From assembly GCA_018902385.1 (NCBI GenBank), contig JABSSW010000013.1:434001-498000 (forward strand): DNA of 64,000 nt. The letters run 5' to 3'. A model generated the notes under the pieces. That model was not told the origin of the DNA, ran no database searches, and saw only the letters and a program-made list of their open reading frames with translations. Shown here piece after piece: positions 10,612 to 22,511 of this stretch. Position numbers and translations under genes: made by a program. The stretch is from Physcia stellaris. Lineage: Eukaryota > Ascomycota > Lecanoromycetes > Caliciales > Physciaceae. Within the stretch, counting starts at the first letter, position 1; each line of letters begins with the position of its first letter.

Positions 10612-12830
10612 GATTCGATCACGAACGGTTGATATCCTTCCGACAAGGTGACAGCTCCTAGGTCCCCATATCTTGCGCTTTAACGACCAGGTGACTCTTC
10701 GCTGTCATTGGTCAAAGCGTCGGACGAAAAAATAGAGACCAACAGCAAGCACAATATGTGTTGCTGCTTCTTGTGATAAGCGAGGTGGAGTATTCGTGAG
10801 ACACATTACGGCGACTGCCCGTCAGTGCTCGAATTATCTTCCTAGGTTCGTATTACTGATAGGTAACGCAGGCACCCGCAGCTCCATCGGATGTCTCAAC
10901 GAGCCGAAGCCAGAATAAAAGGCTTTACATCATCGAGCGGTTGGCCATTCAACAACATCGCATATTAATTCAGTACGCGGTAATCCTAACGAACATGGAA
11001 TTTTCCCTCGAAGTGCAAGCTATGCTATGCCTACACAAGGATTCCAAAGGAATGAGCCTGAAAGCAGTCGATATCACGCTAGTCAGCTACGTCTACGCTG
11101 CCATTGCATGACGGAGGTTTTACAGTCGTTGATAGCCGTCGCTTGCTGCGATGTACCTTCCCATACGCTTCTAGCACCTGGGTCAGTATTATCTGTGGGC
11201 GGTGGAGCAAACTGACAGCTCAGGCTTCACGCCGGCATCTTATTGGACAGTTGTTTGGAAGGTGAAACGCAGAAAGTAGGTGCATAAGCAGATGCCACGC
11301 GAACGATGTCTGCGCCCTCCCGAAGAAAAGCCTCGCTCCTAGGGTCGATCGTCTGGCTCTGACGTGAGCCAAATTCGCCGTCGCTTCTGTACTGATTGCT
11401 CTGAAATGAACGGCCTATCCCTGGATCACATCAGATCGATGATCTTTCGCCAGGCACAAGTCTCCAATTTCCCCCGCAATGTCTTGCCCAGTGATTTGTT
11501 TCCACTGCAATCAGATCGGAAGAGAGGGATGTTTCAGAAAGGCTACCTAAAAGTCCCTGGAGCAATCCCAGCCTCTATATCCGGCGCGTTTGCAGACGAG
11601 GATTTGGACGACACTTGGCGATCCAAGCGCAGATTAGATGAGAGGGTGTCATATGGCCTACAGCGCCAGATGCCACATGCGGAATTAGCTATATCGACGT
11701 GCAAATCTTGTAGAATCGCCACTAAAATTGTTTGGGGGGCTGCTCTTTCGATTGGGAACGATGCAGTACTTGTTGAGCCGCTGGTTCATCTACAGCCAAA
11801 ATAATATTTTAACGGGCCTCTTTAAGCGACCCTTCTACGCGCGATATCCCCGCTTTCTAGTGTGCTTCCAGAAGGGCACTTACTCACTTGTGGCTGTTTG
11901 ACCTTTGTCGCTAGCCCACGCATTTCTTTCGAAACCGAGATCGATGAAGCATGTGCAGTACATGCGATCCACCGATTGAACATTCTACCATTCAACTCTT
12001 GCCTCTTCCCCGCAGAGAAAAAACACGTTGTCGCAGACGCATGGTCATGGCAAATAGACTTTGGTACCTCGAGCGTGAGGCACGAGTCATGGAAGACCTC
12101 CGAGGGGAACAAAACCATCCGGCAAGCAGGATGATTATGCGTGATCAGAGACCCGTACCTTGCAAGTGCATCAGGCCGTCAGCAGATTACTTCTTGTATC
12201 ATGCTCCTCGTATCCCTTCCACTAACCTCTTGATACCTATCAGTACTTTAATAACATCACTTGTATGCCTCGACCGCAAACCTTCATTTAAAGTAATTTT
12301 CCTTCTCGCTACCAGACTTTTCTTCCTTTGCTCCTTGATTAGCGACTCGGTACGTCACTCGCTTCGAAAACATTCAAATCGCGTCGTGATCCTCCAAACA
12401 CCAACACACGGTCTCCCAGCCCATAATCTGACAGCAGTTGAGCGTGCAGCGAAAAGCCACATTGGGCGCAATGGACTTGGGTGAGATTCCTGTTACGCAC
12501 TAGCCTCTTCGTTCTTGGCAACGGCCGGACTGCACCCGGAGGTTGATCGAAAAACATTGGATCATTCCTGCGTCGTGAACTTGCACTTTGGGGTCTGACT
12601 CTCGCTTGGCCCTCACCTTCTCGGATTAGCCACAGTCCCCGTACTTCAATGGCGCTGTGATAATGCGCTCTCGGGCTTCGTCGTTTCTTTTGCATCCCAA
12701 CTAAGACAGGGCATCGGAGGACGGAGGTTAGATCGAGGCACGATCATCGCTGAAATTGCGCCAACCCACGATCTGCCAGCATTCTCGACCTTTCCATTGA
12801 CCGCGCCCTCACTTCCGTCACCCCGTCGCG
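10612..12830. other. Long intergenic region upstream of the Zn2Cys6 gene
   Basis: 2.2 kb with no ORF I can tie to a protein. The longest, 11364-11804 (+), starts at GTG and lacks coding-like composition. Large upstream regions are common for fungal regulatory genes, so this is probably promoter and 5' leader of the factor that starts at 12831. Confidence 0.5.
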
Positions 12831-14973
12831 ATGGCGCAGCCGCAGAACAGCAACCTCGAAAGTACCCAGAGCAACAACACGCCATCGCGACAGCCTACCT
12901 CCTTCCCCTCGCCGTCGCAGTATCCTTCCCCGTCCATGTCGGCCTACGCGTATCCTCCACCGGGGCAGAGCGAGTCGTATCGCGCATCTCCAACGGGTTC
13001 AAATGTATCACTCCCATCGCTGAACCTGCCTCCTATTCGCACCATTGATGGTAGACAGCAGCCACCACAGCAACAATCGCAGCAGCAGCCGCAAGGTGGT
13101 CCGCCCGCCATGCCTCCGGCGCTGCCCCCACCATTAAACCACCACCAATATTATTCAGGCCACACCTTACCTCCTCCTCAGCACATGAACATCACATCAG
13201 ACCCCACGCAACCAATGCGCTACCCATTACCGCCGCCGCCCGATGGCAGAATCATGTCGGGTGGAAGGCATAAAAAGGAGATCAAGCGGAGGACCAAGAC
13301 GGGGTGTCTGACGTGTCGCAAGCGGCGTATAAAGGTAGGTCGAGTTTTCTCTCCACTCGTAATTGTTGGTGGCGAAATCGTATCTTGTCTGGAACTATTG
13401 CGAATTTCTTTGCTGAAATTGTAATTGTTGAGGTTCAAATTACCTTTTTACCGAGTTCTTGAGCTCGTTTGCGATCGGTTAGTAGTGGCTCGCAAGCGAG
13501 TCCGCCTCCACTACCGGAACCCTTCACTCGCGGCTTCCCAGTATCACCCACTATATCCCAAGGGCAGCCGGTGCTATAACACACATTCACACATTCATTG
13601 CTCGCTTAGCTGACCTTGCCGGCCGCCTAGTGTGACGAGGCACATCCTGCTTGTAGAAATTGCCAGAAGAGTAAACGGGAGTGCTTAGGCTATGACCCCA
13701 TCTTCAAATCACAGCCAGGACCTACAAACATCCAACCTGCTCCATTACCGGTACCCAATATGCAAGGCAGTCCAGCAGCTGGTCATCATTATCCCCCTCC
13801 TTCACAAGGCTACATGCCCGCCGGCACTCAACCTTATGCGCCTCCATTATCCGCCAACGCCAATTCGCAACGATCATCTACCGAACCCTACAACAACGAC
13901 TACGGCGCCGCCATTGATCCTGCTCTCGAAATCCCTGGGCATCCTTCAGCACCTGGTCCACACGGTATGTACAGTAATACATAAAGGATCGACCCTAGCT
14001 CGCTGGCACCCACCGACTCTGGAGATGTGGATGCCTCGACAAGACAGAGCAGACTATTGGCGTCAGGACTCAAAGCTGACATGAATACTTAGGCAAGCGA
14101 TCCAAGATAGCCGAACTTTGCGCCATCCAGAACGTCGCGCCTCCCCCACCAGGCTTCAAAAGCCCTCTGGATATTGATCAAATCGAAAACATCAAGTCCG
14201 CATATGCACGTGTCTACGGCCCGGCCATTGACAAATTTTTCGAAACGCGGTGGTTTCAATTACGCGGCCTGAATCACCTTCTAAACCAATCCCGCTTGTG
14301 CGAACTGTTTGCGACCCTCATCTCACGACTAAATATCGATACCACACATCATGCCTACTACCAAGAACGAATTATTACGCAAAGTTTAGAAGCTACTGTA
14401 GTATGGATGATCATGGGCCTGGCGCGACCTGTAGCCAACAATCCAAACCCTACCAACGGTCAAGTCAACTATCTAGAGGTCAACGACGGCGTACTGGACG
14501 CCGCCAAAAGATACGAAATCCTAGAGACCCTGATCCTAGGACAGCACCTCGACGCGAAACCGGAACCGGAACCGGAGCCCCAGACCGAGCGCAACGGCAC
14601 CGACATCCCCGAGCCGGCTCAAGTCCGGGAACGGGACTTCTGGCGCCACGTGCACACCTTCCTGGCGCTGCACGACGACGAAGCCAGCGCCGCGAAGGAG
14701 ATCGACGACACCCTCGCCAGCTGCCGCTCGCTGCTCGACAGCCGCGAGAACCGAGACGTCATCTACTCCATCATCATCGCCCGCCACATCGGCCAGCGCC
14801 TGTCCGAGTTCCCGAATAACCTCCAGCAGCCAACGAATAACGATGAAGCGGACAACAAGAATAAGCTGCATGTCGCTAAGACCTTCATCGAGGCCCAGCA
14901 GACGAGGGGGACGACGCAGGTCGTGCAGAGGCTATGTAATATGGTGGTGAAATCGTGGGCGGTTCCGCGGTGA
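12831..14973 (+). CDS. Zn2Cys6 (C6) fungal transcription factor
   Basis: Exons 12831-13334, 13631-13964 and 14093-14973; introns of 296 and 128 nt; 572 aa. A Pro/Gln/Ser-rich N-terminus precedes the binuclear zinc cluster at residues 159-186 with ideal C-x2-C-x6-C-x6-C-x2-C-x6-C spacing (GCLTCRKRRIK joined to CDEAHPACRNCQKSKRECLG). The long first intron splits the cluster exactly before its third cysteine. A second Pro-rich linker leads to a conserved helical C-terminal region (PLDIDQIENIKSAYARVYG, FFETRWFQLRGLNHLLNQS). A nuclear DNA-binding regulator is certain from the cluster; its targets are unknown. I do not recognise a named orthologue. Confidence 0.9.
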
Positions 14974-15809
14974 CCCTCTCAAATAAAAAAGAGGAAAAGA
15001 AAACGCCCGTTCATACGAAAGCGGGTTGTTCCAAACTGGTGGTAAATAGAAGAAAACGCAATGGAGAGGTAATCTTGCTTTACGGGCAACTTAATCGCTA
15101 TTACGACCTGGCGCGGGGGAAAGGGGGGAGTTGTTCAAAAAGCACAGAAAGGGTGGATGTTTCTACGTATCAGATACAGAACCACCTTACTCTCGGAGCT
15201 ATCAGGGCTCCCCATGGAGTTTAGTTTGTTTTGCTATAATGGGCGGAGGGCTCTATTCAGCGTCCAATCTATTTTTTGTTACTCTTCAAGTTCTGACGGG
15301 TAAGCTTTGCGCTTAGAAAGGTGTTATCTAGATAATGCTTGCTTGCGCTATATTATAACTTGGTTTTGCTTGCTTTTTCGCTGGATGCTTTGTGAAAACA
15401 AGCTCCTTTACTCCCCTTTTCAGATACTACTGTCATTGTCAAGGACGGAGCTTCCTGCTGAGTCGGATGCTGATGCTGTTTCTATTTCCGGTAACTTCCC
15501 CGTTGTCCACCATCGAAAAGATCGATCATATAGCACAACGTCCCAATCGTGCGATCGACCGCCTTGGCTGAGATGATGGTAGGTGGCTCAATTGACAGGA
15601 GTCTTCTGGTAGGTACCGGCGATGCCTGCCCTAGACCCCCTGTTTGCGGCATCCACATCCAGCTGAACACATGCATCTCAGTACATTTGACATCTTTCTT
15701 TTCTTCTCCCAACGCCTAAATACCTCTGCCTCAACCTCAACCTCGCAGAAGCGCAATCACAAAAAGCCCCCTTGGATCATTTGCATAATTGCGGGGGGGG
15801 GACAATCAA
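14974..15809. other. Convergent intergenic region
   Basis: Lies between the stop codons of the C6 factor (+) and the hydroxyacid dehydrogenase (-), so it holds two 3' ends. It contains most of a run of nine G at 15793-15801. No gene seen. Confidence 0.5.
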
Positions 15810-17124
15810 TCATTGATAGGACATATCCTTCTGCTCCGGGACCCTGCTCTTCAGTTTCCCGGTCTCGAGGAAGCTGCGCACGTTGTCGATGTTCCAGAGC
15901 TCCATTTTCGTTTGGGTCTGGGCGTGTTGCTCGTTAGTGACTTTGTTTTTTTGTTTGGAGGGATGTTTATGCAGAGCGCCTTTTTTAAATAAAATTTATA
16001 GCGGTGCTTCTGTTTGGTCTTTTTCGAAGTTTAGGTGTGAAGAAGAAGAAATAGGGATGAGAACCGAAGAAAGACGGAGAGAGGGGGAGATCAAGAGACT
16101 CACCTCCTCCGTCCAAGTGCCCATATGCGGCAACAGCGTCACTCGCGGATTGCTCACCAGCCCGGGATGGATTTTCGGCTCCTCCTCATAGACATCGAGC
16201 CCCACGCTCGCCACCTTCCCGCTATCGAGCGCGTCCACCAGCGCGGCTTCATCGATGACGGCGCCGCGGGCGGTGTTGATGATCACGACCGAGTCTTTCA
16301 TCATCGCGAATTGAGCGGTGGAGAGGATATGGCGGGTAGAATCCTACGTAGTGCAGCGTGTATCAGCACCGACGACGCACCAACGCACCAAAAACAGGAG
16401 AAGCGTGCTAGCAAAGGGAGAGAAAGGTGGAGAACAGGGGGGGGCAAGATAAATACATTAAGCGGTAAATGCACACTAATAACATCACTCATCCCCAACA
16501 ACTCTTCAAACCCCACGTACTCCGCGCCCGCCTCCTGCTCCGCTTCCAACCTCCTCCGATTGTAATACACGACCCTCATCCCCAGCCTCTCCACCCTCTC
16601 CCTCAACGCGCCCCCAATACCACCCATCCCCAATATCCCCAACACTTTCCCTCCGGATCATGGCCCAGCCCCGGCGCCGGCCTGCCCCTCCACTCCCCCT
16701 TCCTGAGCGCCATAGCAGGGGCATTAAACCCCCTCAACGCGCCCAGGAGCAGGTACAGCGCCGTATCAGCCGTCGAAGCATCAACAGCAGTGGGGACGTG
16801 CGAGACCTGGATGCCAGCATCCGTACACTCCGCGACAGCGATCTGGTCGTAGCCGGCGCCGTTGTGGCAGATGGCTTTGACGCCCAGTTTGGCGAGGGTT
16901 TGGACGATGGCGCCGCGGATGGGGCCCGTGAGGGAGACGCTGTCGAAGGTGCGGTATATTATGGTTATGGGGGAGGGAGCCGTTTTGGCAGGCGGTGAGG
17001 AAGGCGCTGGGGGTGGTGGCGCTGGTGGTGGTTAGTGTTGCGAGGGTGGAGAGGGCGTTGTAGGCTGCTTGGGCGGGGGGTGGTCGATTGTGCCGAGGAG
17101 GAGGACGCGGGGTTTGGGGGACAT
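15810..17124 (-). CDS. D-2-hydroxyacid dehydrogenase (GOR1-type glyoxylate/hydroxyisocaproate reductase), three frame breaks
   Basis: Exons 17124-16457, 16343-16104 and 15917-15810; introns 113 and 186 nt. About 338 aa after correcting the frame, normal for the family. The order of motifs is intact: PRVLLLGTIDHP, IYRTFDSVSLTGPI, CHNGAGYDQIAVAECTDAGI, ALRKGEWRG, the Rossmann glycine motif KVLGILGMGGIGG, STRHILSTAQFAMM, INTARGAVIDEAALVDALDS, VGLDVYEEEP, LLPHMGTWTEE (catalytic His) and the tail MELWNIDNVRSFLETGKL. It should reduce glyoxylate or other 2-oxoacids with NAD(P)H in cytosol or mitochondria (S. cerevisiae Gor1, family knowledge). The frame is broken at the G run 17075-17080, near the G run 16969-16973 and at TTT 16646-16648. 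All three lie in homopolymers and all conserved residues are present, so sequence error is likelier than a pseudogene. Confidence 0.85.
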
Positions 17125-17547
17125 CGTTGAGGAAAGGAAAGAAACAGTGGTTCAGTAGAGTGACGATTAATATGAGGAGACAAGTTTATGACTGCAATTA
17201 TTTTGGCGAAGTGCGATCTATAAATCGGCCTGCAGCGGCAAACGGTTCGATAGCTCGGGCGGTTCTCTGCGGACTTGATTGCCTTTTTGGGCGACCGTGA
17301 GCGGAGAGCACAAGATAAGCTGGAGATGGAAGGAGAAGATATCAAAAATCTGAGAGATGGGATAGCGATCATGTCCAATTGAGGATCCGTCGATGAGGAG
17401 GTCCATTTTTGAAATAGACAAACTGGATAATAAGTTCCACCCGCATGTTCACATATCCACTCTATCATACATATTTGCATCCCGCTTTACCGAACGTAGT
17501 GTACACAGTGAAACCACCGTCATTCAATGAAGATCTTCAGTCGACAC
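17125..17547. other. Intergenic, dehydrogenase promoter and glycosylase 3' end
   Basis: About 420 bp upstream of the dehydrogenase and downstream of the Fpg-like gene, both on the minus strand. Nothing else seen. Confidence 0.5.
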
Positions 17548-19208
17548 TTAGTCTTCAGCGTAGGATATCTCCTTACCGCTGGTGCGGCCTGATCTTCTTC
17601 GTCCTGCTGGTTCTTCTTTGACAGCAGCCGACTTTGTCTTTTTCGTTTTCGAGGCCTTCGCATTATTCCCATTCGCTTGGGGCGTCGACTTGGCCTGTTT
17701 TCTTTTGGTTGCAGGCTTCATCTCCTCTCCATCTTCAGCTTCATCTTCCTCATGTACCGGCTTCTCATCGGACTCCTCTTTTACCTTGGCCGTCGCCTGC
17801 TTGCCCCTGCCCTTCTTTGCAGCGGGCTTTTTCTCCTCTGCTACTTCTTCGTCTTCCGGCTCGTCCTTGGGAACAGCTTTTCTCTTCTTGCTTACTTTCT
17901 TCGTCTCGGTTTCCTCGCCATTCTCGTCAACGTCCTTCGCGACCGGCCCCGTCTTCTTCTGCACGCTCGGCACCACTGCGCTCGTTCTTCCACCTACCGT
18001 CAAGTATACGAACTTGGTGCCATCTGCAAGTGTCATCGTAGCGCCTTTTTTGCCTTTCTGCCACCGGTGCTTGAATAGCCACTCTTCTGGAAACTGACTG
18101 GAGTCGGCAAGGGTCTCGACAGCAAGGCCGCATACGTAATGTAATGATTTGTGGAGTTGGGTTATTTGAGCGTCCGATAGAGAATTGCTGTATTGTTCGG
18201 GATGTATGTGGGCGTTGTAGAGGATCTCGTCGCTATATTGAATCCGGATTCAGTAGAAGCACTTTGATCTTTTTGCTATAGAAAAGACTGCTTACCCAAC
18301 CCAGTTTCCAATACCACTGATGTTCGCTTGATCCAGCAAGAGGGCTTTCACCGGGATTTTCTTGCTTCCCAGCTTTTCCTTCAGCCAGTCGACGCTTATG
18401 ACATCCTTATCAATCACGGGATCTGGTCCGTTCTCTTTCAACGGGCTTGTATTCCGCAAATCCTCTGCCTTACAGTCCACCAGTCGTATCCTTCCAAATC
18501 TCCGGAAATCCACAAAAGCTGCTTCGCACTTGGGCTCTTCAGCTGTTTCAAGAACGAATTTCCAATATTTAGGTGGCCATTCCGAATCCGAATCGGCTTT
18601 GGCTGGTTTGTAGTATGCGGTATCCTCGTTGCGGAGTTTAAGCCAACCAGCCATGCCGAAATGCATCACTGGGTGGGGAGGTGAGGCCATCTCAAGCCTG
18701 CGTTACAAAATCTCAGTACTATGTTTCGGATATTCAAAGAGAGCGCTAGTACACTGAATGCAGCGTAGAGGCTTCTCATCCGGACTTCAGTTCAACTTAC
18801 ACAGAAATCTCCACTCAGTCTTGACAAATAGAAATAACAATAAAGATAATGGTAAAGGTATTGACTACATCCACGGAAATGCATATGCCTTCGGCAATTG
18901 TGATAGAAAGAAAAAGTTCTCTACCCGAATCAATAACTGAAACATCTTACCAGAAGTATTTTCCTTGCTGTCGCGCGTTGAGTACCTTCTTTCCCTTCAA
19001 AGCCTTTTCAAACTCCGCGGCCGACGTGCCCACTTTGCCGAAAACATTCTCGTCGTGTGAGGCCTTGACAGCAGCAAGAGTCTTGCCAGCTATGTGCTTC
19101 TGTAGATAATTCACTATGCGTGCGACTATTCAAGAGATGTCAGTGTATTTTTGGTTACTTGAATTATGCAAGTTCCTGAGTCTCTGTACCTTCCCCTATC
19201 TCGGGCAT
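17548..19208 (-). CDS. Formamidopyrimidine-DNA glycosylase (Fpg/Nei family)
   Basis: Four exons: 19208-19190 (only 19 nt), 19125-18951, 18697-18296 and 18232-17548; introns 64, 253 and 63 nt; 426 aa. The N-terminus MPEIGEVARIVNYLQKHIAG has the catalytic Pro2 and Glu3 expected after Met removal. LEMASPPHPVMHFGMAGWLKL follows, and the helix-two-turn-helix region is ALLLDQANISGIGNWVGDEI, which contains the invariant GIGN.. element. The region after residue 265 (FKHRWQKGKKGA, TLADGTKFVYLTVGGRTSAVVPSVQ) has no cysteines, so it resembles the zincless finger of plant and fungal Fpg rather than the bacterial zinc finger. A tail of about 130 residues rich in Lys, Glu and Ala (KKGRGKQ, KKTKSA) is likely disordered and nuclear-targeting. 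The enzyme starts base excision repair of oxidised purines. Confidence 0.93.
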
Positions 19209-19757
19209 CGTCAAATGTCTCGCCTTCGAATAATGTGAATACAAACGAAAAGAGATGATCTTGTTATCTGGGTGAGAAGTGCAACCGTGATTTTTCTACG
19301 AGAGAATGAAAGACTTAGGGAACTATTGCAAGAGAGCGCGTCAATACATGCGATTGGGTATCTTCGCTTTTCCACAATCAACCAAAAGCCTCAGTGATGA
19401 TGATGGCGCGTCGTAAAGCTCTGAAACAACAGAACACTGGAAAGAAGCAGATGATTGGATGGATACTCAGACGCGAAGTCGACTCATCCTCGTGTCGATC
19501 AATTTTTGCCTGTCTCGGACTTTAGCTTTTGACATCACCAAAGCCGAGGCCTTAGTTTCCTCCTGGTGCATCTCAAGCAACACCATTAATTCGCGATGTT
19601 CATAAATCAAGGTCTTTGTATTCACCATTGATGATCTCAAACCCCTCTTCATAACTTCCAAAGGAACAAAACCCCAATTCATCCCAAACTGGCGGGCTTC
19701 TTCTGGGCTATCGTCAACCCACCTCGACCCTCTCCATCCGAGTCCCCAAGGGACGAG
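19209..19757. promoter_or_regulatory. Divergent promoter region (Fpg-like gene and Cid2-like gene)
   Basis: 549 bp between two divergent start codons. No ORF of note; an uninterpretable minus-strand ORF spans 19775-19467. Promoters for both neighbours must lie here. Confidence 0.45.
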
Positions 19758-20399
19758 ATGGCTCAAGCCCCACAAACCACGCCGACCTTAACGCCCCAAT
19801 TCTGTTTCAATCAGCGCGCTCTCCAAGGTACGACTATACATTTCATCTCCCGTCCAGCCTTGCTGATCCCACCATCCAGATTTCCTCCGCCTCTCCCGCG
19901 CCACCATAGACGACAGCATAATCCAAAACCTCAACGCCCTAATAGCGCCCTCCCGTACACCCTTCAACCCCACCTCGACCACCTCCCGCCCCACAACGCC
20001 CACCCCCTAAAACGCCCCATCGACGCCTCCGCCTGCGCAAACTTTAAATCCAACATCCTCTTCCCGTCATGGCAGGCGCGCTCCGATGTCCTCAACTACT
20101 GCGCCTCCGTCGCTCTGAACCCCGACGATCCGGACTTGGCGCTGGCGAAGGTGGAGAGCGCGAAGGAGAGGGAGAGGGTCGTGGATGAGAGGCTGGATCC
20201 GTATAGTGGGAGGTTTTTTCCCAGGGAGGCGAGGACGGAGGTGCTGGCGGGCGTGGTGAGGAATGAGCGGAGTGTGGAGAGGATTGTGAAGGGGAGGACG
20301 TGGGGGCTTGTGCAGGAACGATGTGGGGATGGGAGTGGGGAGGGGTGGGAGGCGGCGTTGGATAAATGGCGGGAAGAAAGGGAAAGGGGAGGAAGATAG
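19758..20399 (+). CDS. Caffeine-induced death protein 2 (Cid2) family, one frame break
   Basis: Exon 1 is 19758-19827, exon 2 is 19880-20399, intron 52 nt. 196 aa after frame correction. Conserved blocks are LTPQFCFNQRAL joined to DFLRLSRATIDDSIIQNLNA, CANFKSNILFPSWQARSDVL, NYCASVALNPDDPD, RERVVDERLDPYSGRFFPRE and VKGRTWGLVQERC. They match the fungal Cid2 family, named from an S. pombe caffeine-sensitivity phenotype and of unknown biochemical role (recalled, not searched). Between LNALIAPSRTPF and RPIDASACANF the reading frame requires one more base in the C run 20003-20007; without it a TAA interrupts the gene. GC content at third positions rises strongly in the second half. Confidence 0.82.
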   Translation: MAQAPQTTPTLTPQFCFNQRALQGTTIHFISRPALLIPPSRFPPPLPRHHRRQHNPKPQRPNSALPYTLQPHLDHLPPHNAHPLKRPIDASACANFKSNILFPSWQARSDVLNYCASVALNPDDPDLALAKVESAKERERVVDERLDPYSGRFFPREARTEVLAGVVRNERSVERIVKGRTWGLVQERCGDGSGEGWEAALDKWREERERGGR

Positions 20400-20902
20400 A
20401 TTTTGAATTGGAATTGGATTAATTGTCGAGGGCATACCGAGGAGCATTTTGAAGGCATCAGCGTTGGCGTTTTTGGGGCATTGGTGGATTGGCTGCATGA
20501 ATATCTATCGAGAGTACTTACGTTATTATTATCCTCTCCTACATGGGTAAATCTCTAATCTGGAGTCCTGTTCGACGATTCAGCTACAGCCTATACATGA
20601 CCGTATGGACCATAAAAATCATCGACACCGAACTCAATAAGTGCGTCATGCTTCAAGACAAAAGTGGAGATCAAACCACAATATCAAGGGCGACGGCGCT
20701 TTTCATTTTATCAATAATACACTTATAACCTCCTACATTCGACAATTGCAGAGACCATCGGACACGCAGAGGAATCCGTATACCACCTGGATACCGCCAA
20801 GCCTCGGGTATAGACACATATAAACGAGACTTACACAACTTGGTGAAGATAAAGATACAGTTTTGAGGTCGGGTTAGTGAATGACCAACATGCACACATG
20901 GT
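20400..20902. other. Convergent intergenic region
   Basis: About 500 bp between the 3' ends of the Cid2-like gene and the HMG-box gene. Only short unconvincing ORFs; no repeat seen. Confidence 0.45.
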
Positions 20903-22029
20903 CTAGGACTGCGGCTTTGATGCGACCACGTTTCGATCGTACACTGTTTTCTTCTCCTGAGCATACCTCGACATGTCCTGTTGCTGGCGGTCCATATATG
21001 GCTGATATCAAAGTCAATGAGAATGAACACCTCACCAGAAAGTGCTTGACTGACCTTTTTCTCCTCGGCTGATAGTTCCTTCCATTCTTGTCCCATTCTC
21101 TTGGCGGAGTCGACGAGGCTAATGCCAGCAAAGTCGCCCGAAGCTCGGCGGTCGGAACAGAAATATATGTAGCCAGTTTTGAAGGATTTCACCGATCGGT
21201 CGTCTTGAAGCAGGGTCCACCTTCCCTTTTCCCGTCGTCGGAGTAACTTTCTAGCATTGTTTGCCTTACGGATGACTTCTGGGGTGTGCGACTCAATCCA
21301 CTGGCGGTACTGGATTGCATTCGCGGCCTTGTTCTGGTTTGCAATATGATTGTAGTGCTGTCGAATATTTAGCTGATGCGTATCAAAACGTTAGAGGAAG
21401 CCTCCTGATAAACTCACCTCGCGACGTTCCGGTGAGAGGCTTTTGTATCCGTCACCCGTAGCAAGGCCCGCATTTCTCGAGACAGGGGCTGTACGCTTTT
21501 GATTATCCTCTGCAAAAACCACCTGGTAGGCCGTGAATGGCTTTAATTTTGGGGGCGTCAACGCAATCTCTTTCAGAGCCTTCAAGTCAGATCGTTTCTT
21601 CTTTGCAGCGACAGTCGCTACCTGCTTCTCGCTTAAGACCTTCTTGACCTTCTTCTTAGGCTTTGGCTTCGCCTTCGCCTTGGTCTTGGTCTTGCGCTTG
21701 GTCTTTGTCTTCGCCTTAGACTTTGGCTTTCCCAGACCAGTCTTCTTTGCGACAGGCTTTTTCTTAGTGGCTGTAGTCTTTCTGGGTGCCTTCGTGGTAG
21801 CTGTTTCAGGGGCGATTGCAGGCTTTGGCTTTCGGGTTGAAGTTGTCCTCCCCGTATGCGCTTTGGGTCGGGAAACTGGCCTGTCTGTGGCATAACAGCG
21901 AACAATGGGTGTAGGAAGACTATAGAGTACTTTGACGCGTCCAGGATTCAACGGCAAGAAGTAACGACAATTGGTGATGCATTGAGTACCCTTCAACCAG
22001 GCGAGAGCCTGCCGACTTGGAAAAAGCAT
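20903..22029 (-). CDS. Mitochondrial HMG-box protein (Abf2-like), two HMG boxes
   Basis: Exons 22029-21418, 21357-21055 and 21001-20903; introns 60 and 53 nt; 337 aa. The first 50 residues look like a mitochondrial presequence. They are followed by a very basic Lys/Thr/Ala/Pro-rich linker (KTKTKRKTKTKAKAKPKPKK). HMG box A begins at LKPFTAYQVVFAED and spans intron 1 (YKSLSPERRE joined to HYNHIANQNKAANAIQY). Box B begins at VKSFKTGYIYFCSDRRASGD and runs across intron 2 (WKELSAEEKK joined to PYMDRQQQDMSRYAQEKKTV). Two HMG boxes behind a targeting peptide fit the mitochondrial DNA packaging protein Abf2/TFAM class; mitochondrial location is inferred from the N-terminus only. It could also be a nuclear HMG protein if the presequence reading is wrong. 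Confidence 0.85.
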
Positions 22030-22511
22030 TTTAAATGTTCCAGCTATCCTTCACCGAGCATTGTTTCGTCTGTCGAATCGATTTGGAGTGCCTGAACGCG
22101 TGATGCAGTCAAGCTCCCAGCCTCGGAGGCTGGTACCAATTACTGGCTCCAAACTCTGCCAAGCCGAGCTAGCTTCATTCGGTTGGTGTGCAGTGTGGCC
22201 ATCAAACTCACTTGGAGTCTTCAAACCACAACTCGATTCCCCACATTGCCTGTCTTGTGAGATACTCTCCAGGACCGCAGATCTGCTACCCCTAGCCATA
22301 TCCCAGGTCTTGCTGTTATCGGGAGACTGAAAACTAGGATCAACGGCCCACTCATACAGGCACGCGAACGTAACGAACCGCCCACGATCACCGTCTAACA
22401 TATATACCAGATGTACCACCTCTGTAACATCAGCAAGTAAAATTGCTTACAGGCACCGCCACTATCCGACTTGGAGGCAATAAAGTACATCTCACTTATC
22501 CAGTCTGGAGA
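22030..22511. promoter_or_regulatory. Divergent promoter region (HMG protein and Prp5)
   Basis: 482 bp between divergent start codons of two housekeeping-type genes. An antisense ORF 22419-22051 overlaps it but has no family resemblance. Confidence 0.45.

Noticed and set aside
11364-11804. 146-codon open frame on the plus strand
   Set aside because: It begins at GTG, has no recognised pattern, composition unlike neighbouring genes and no supporting splice sites.
16660-16998. Open plus-strand frame across the dehydrogenase
   Set aside because: It is the complement of the GC-rich dehydrogenase exon, whose motifs are unmistakable on the other strand.
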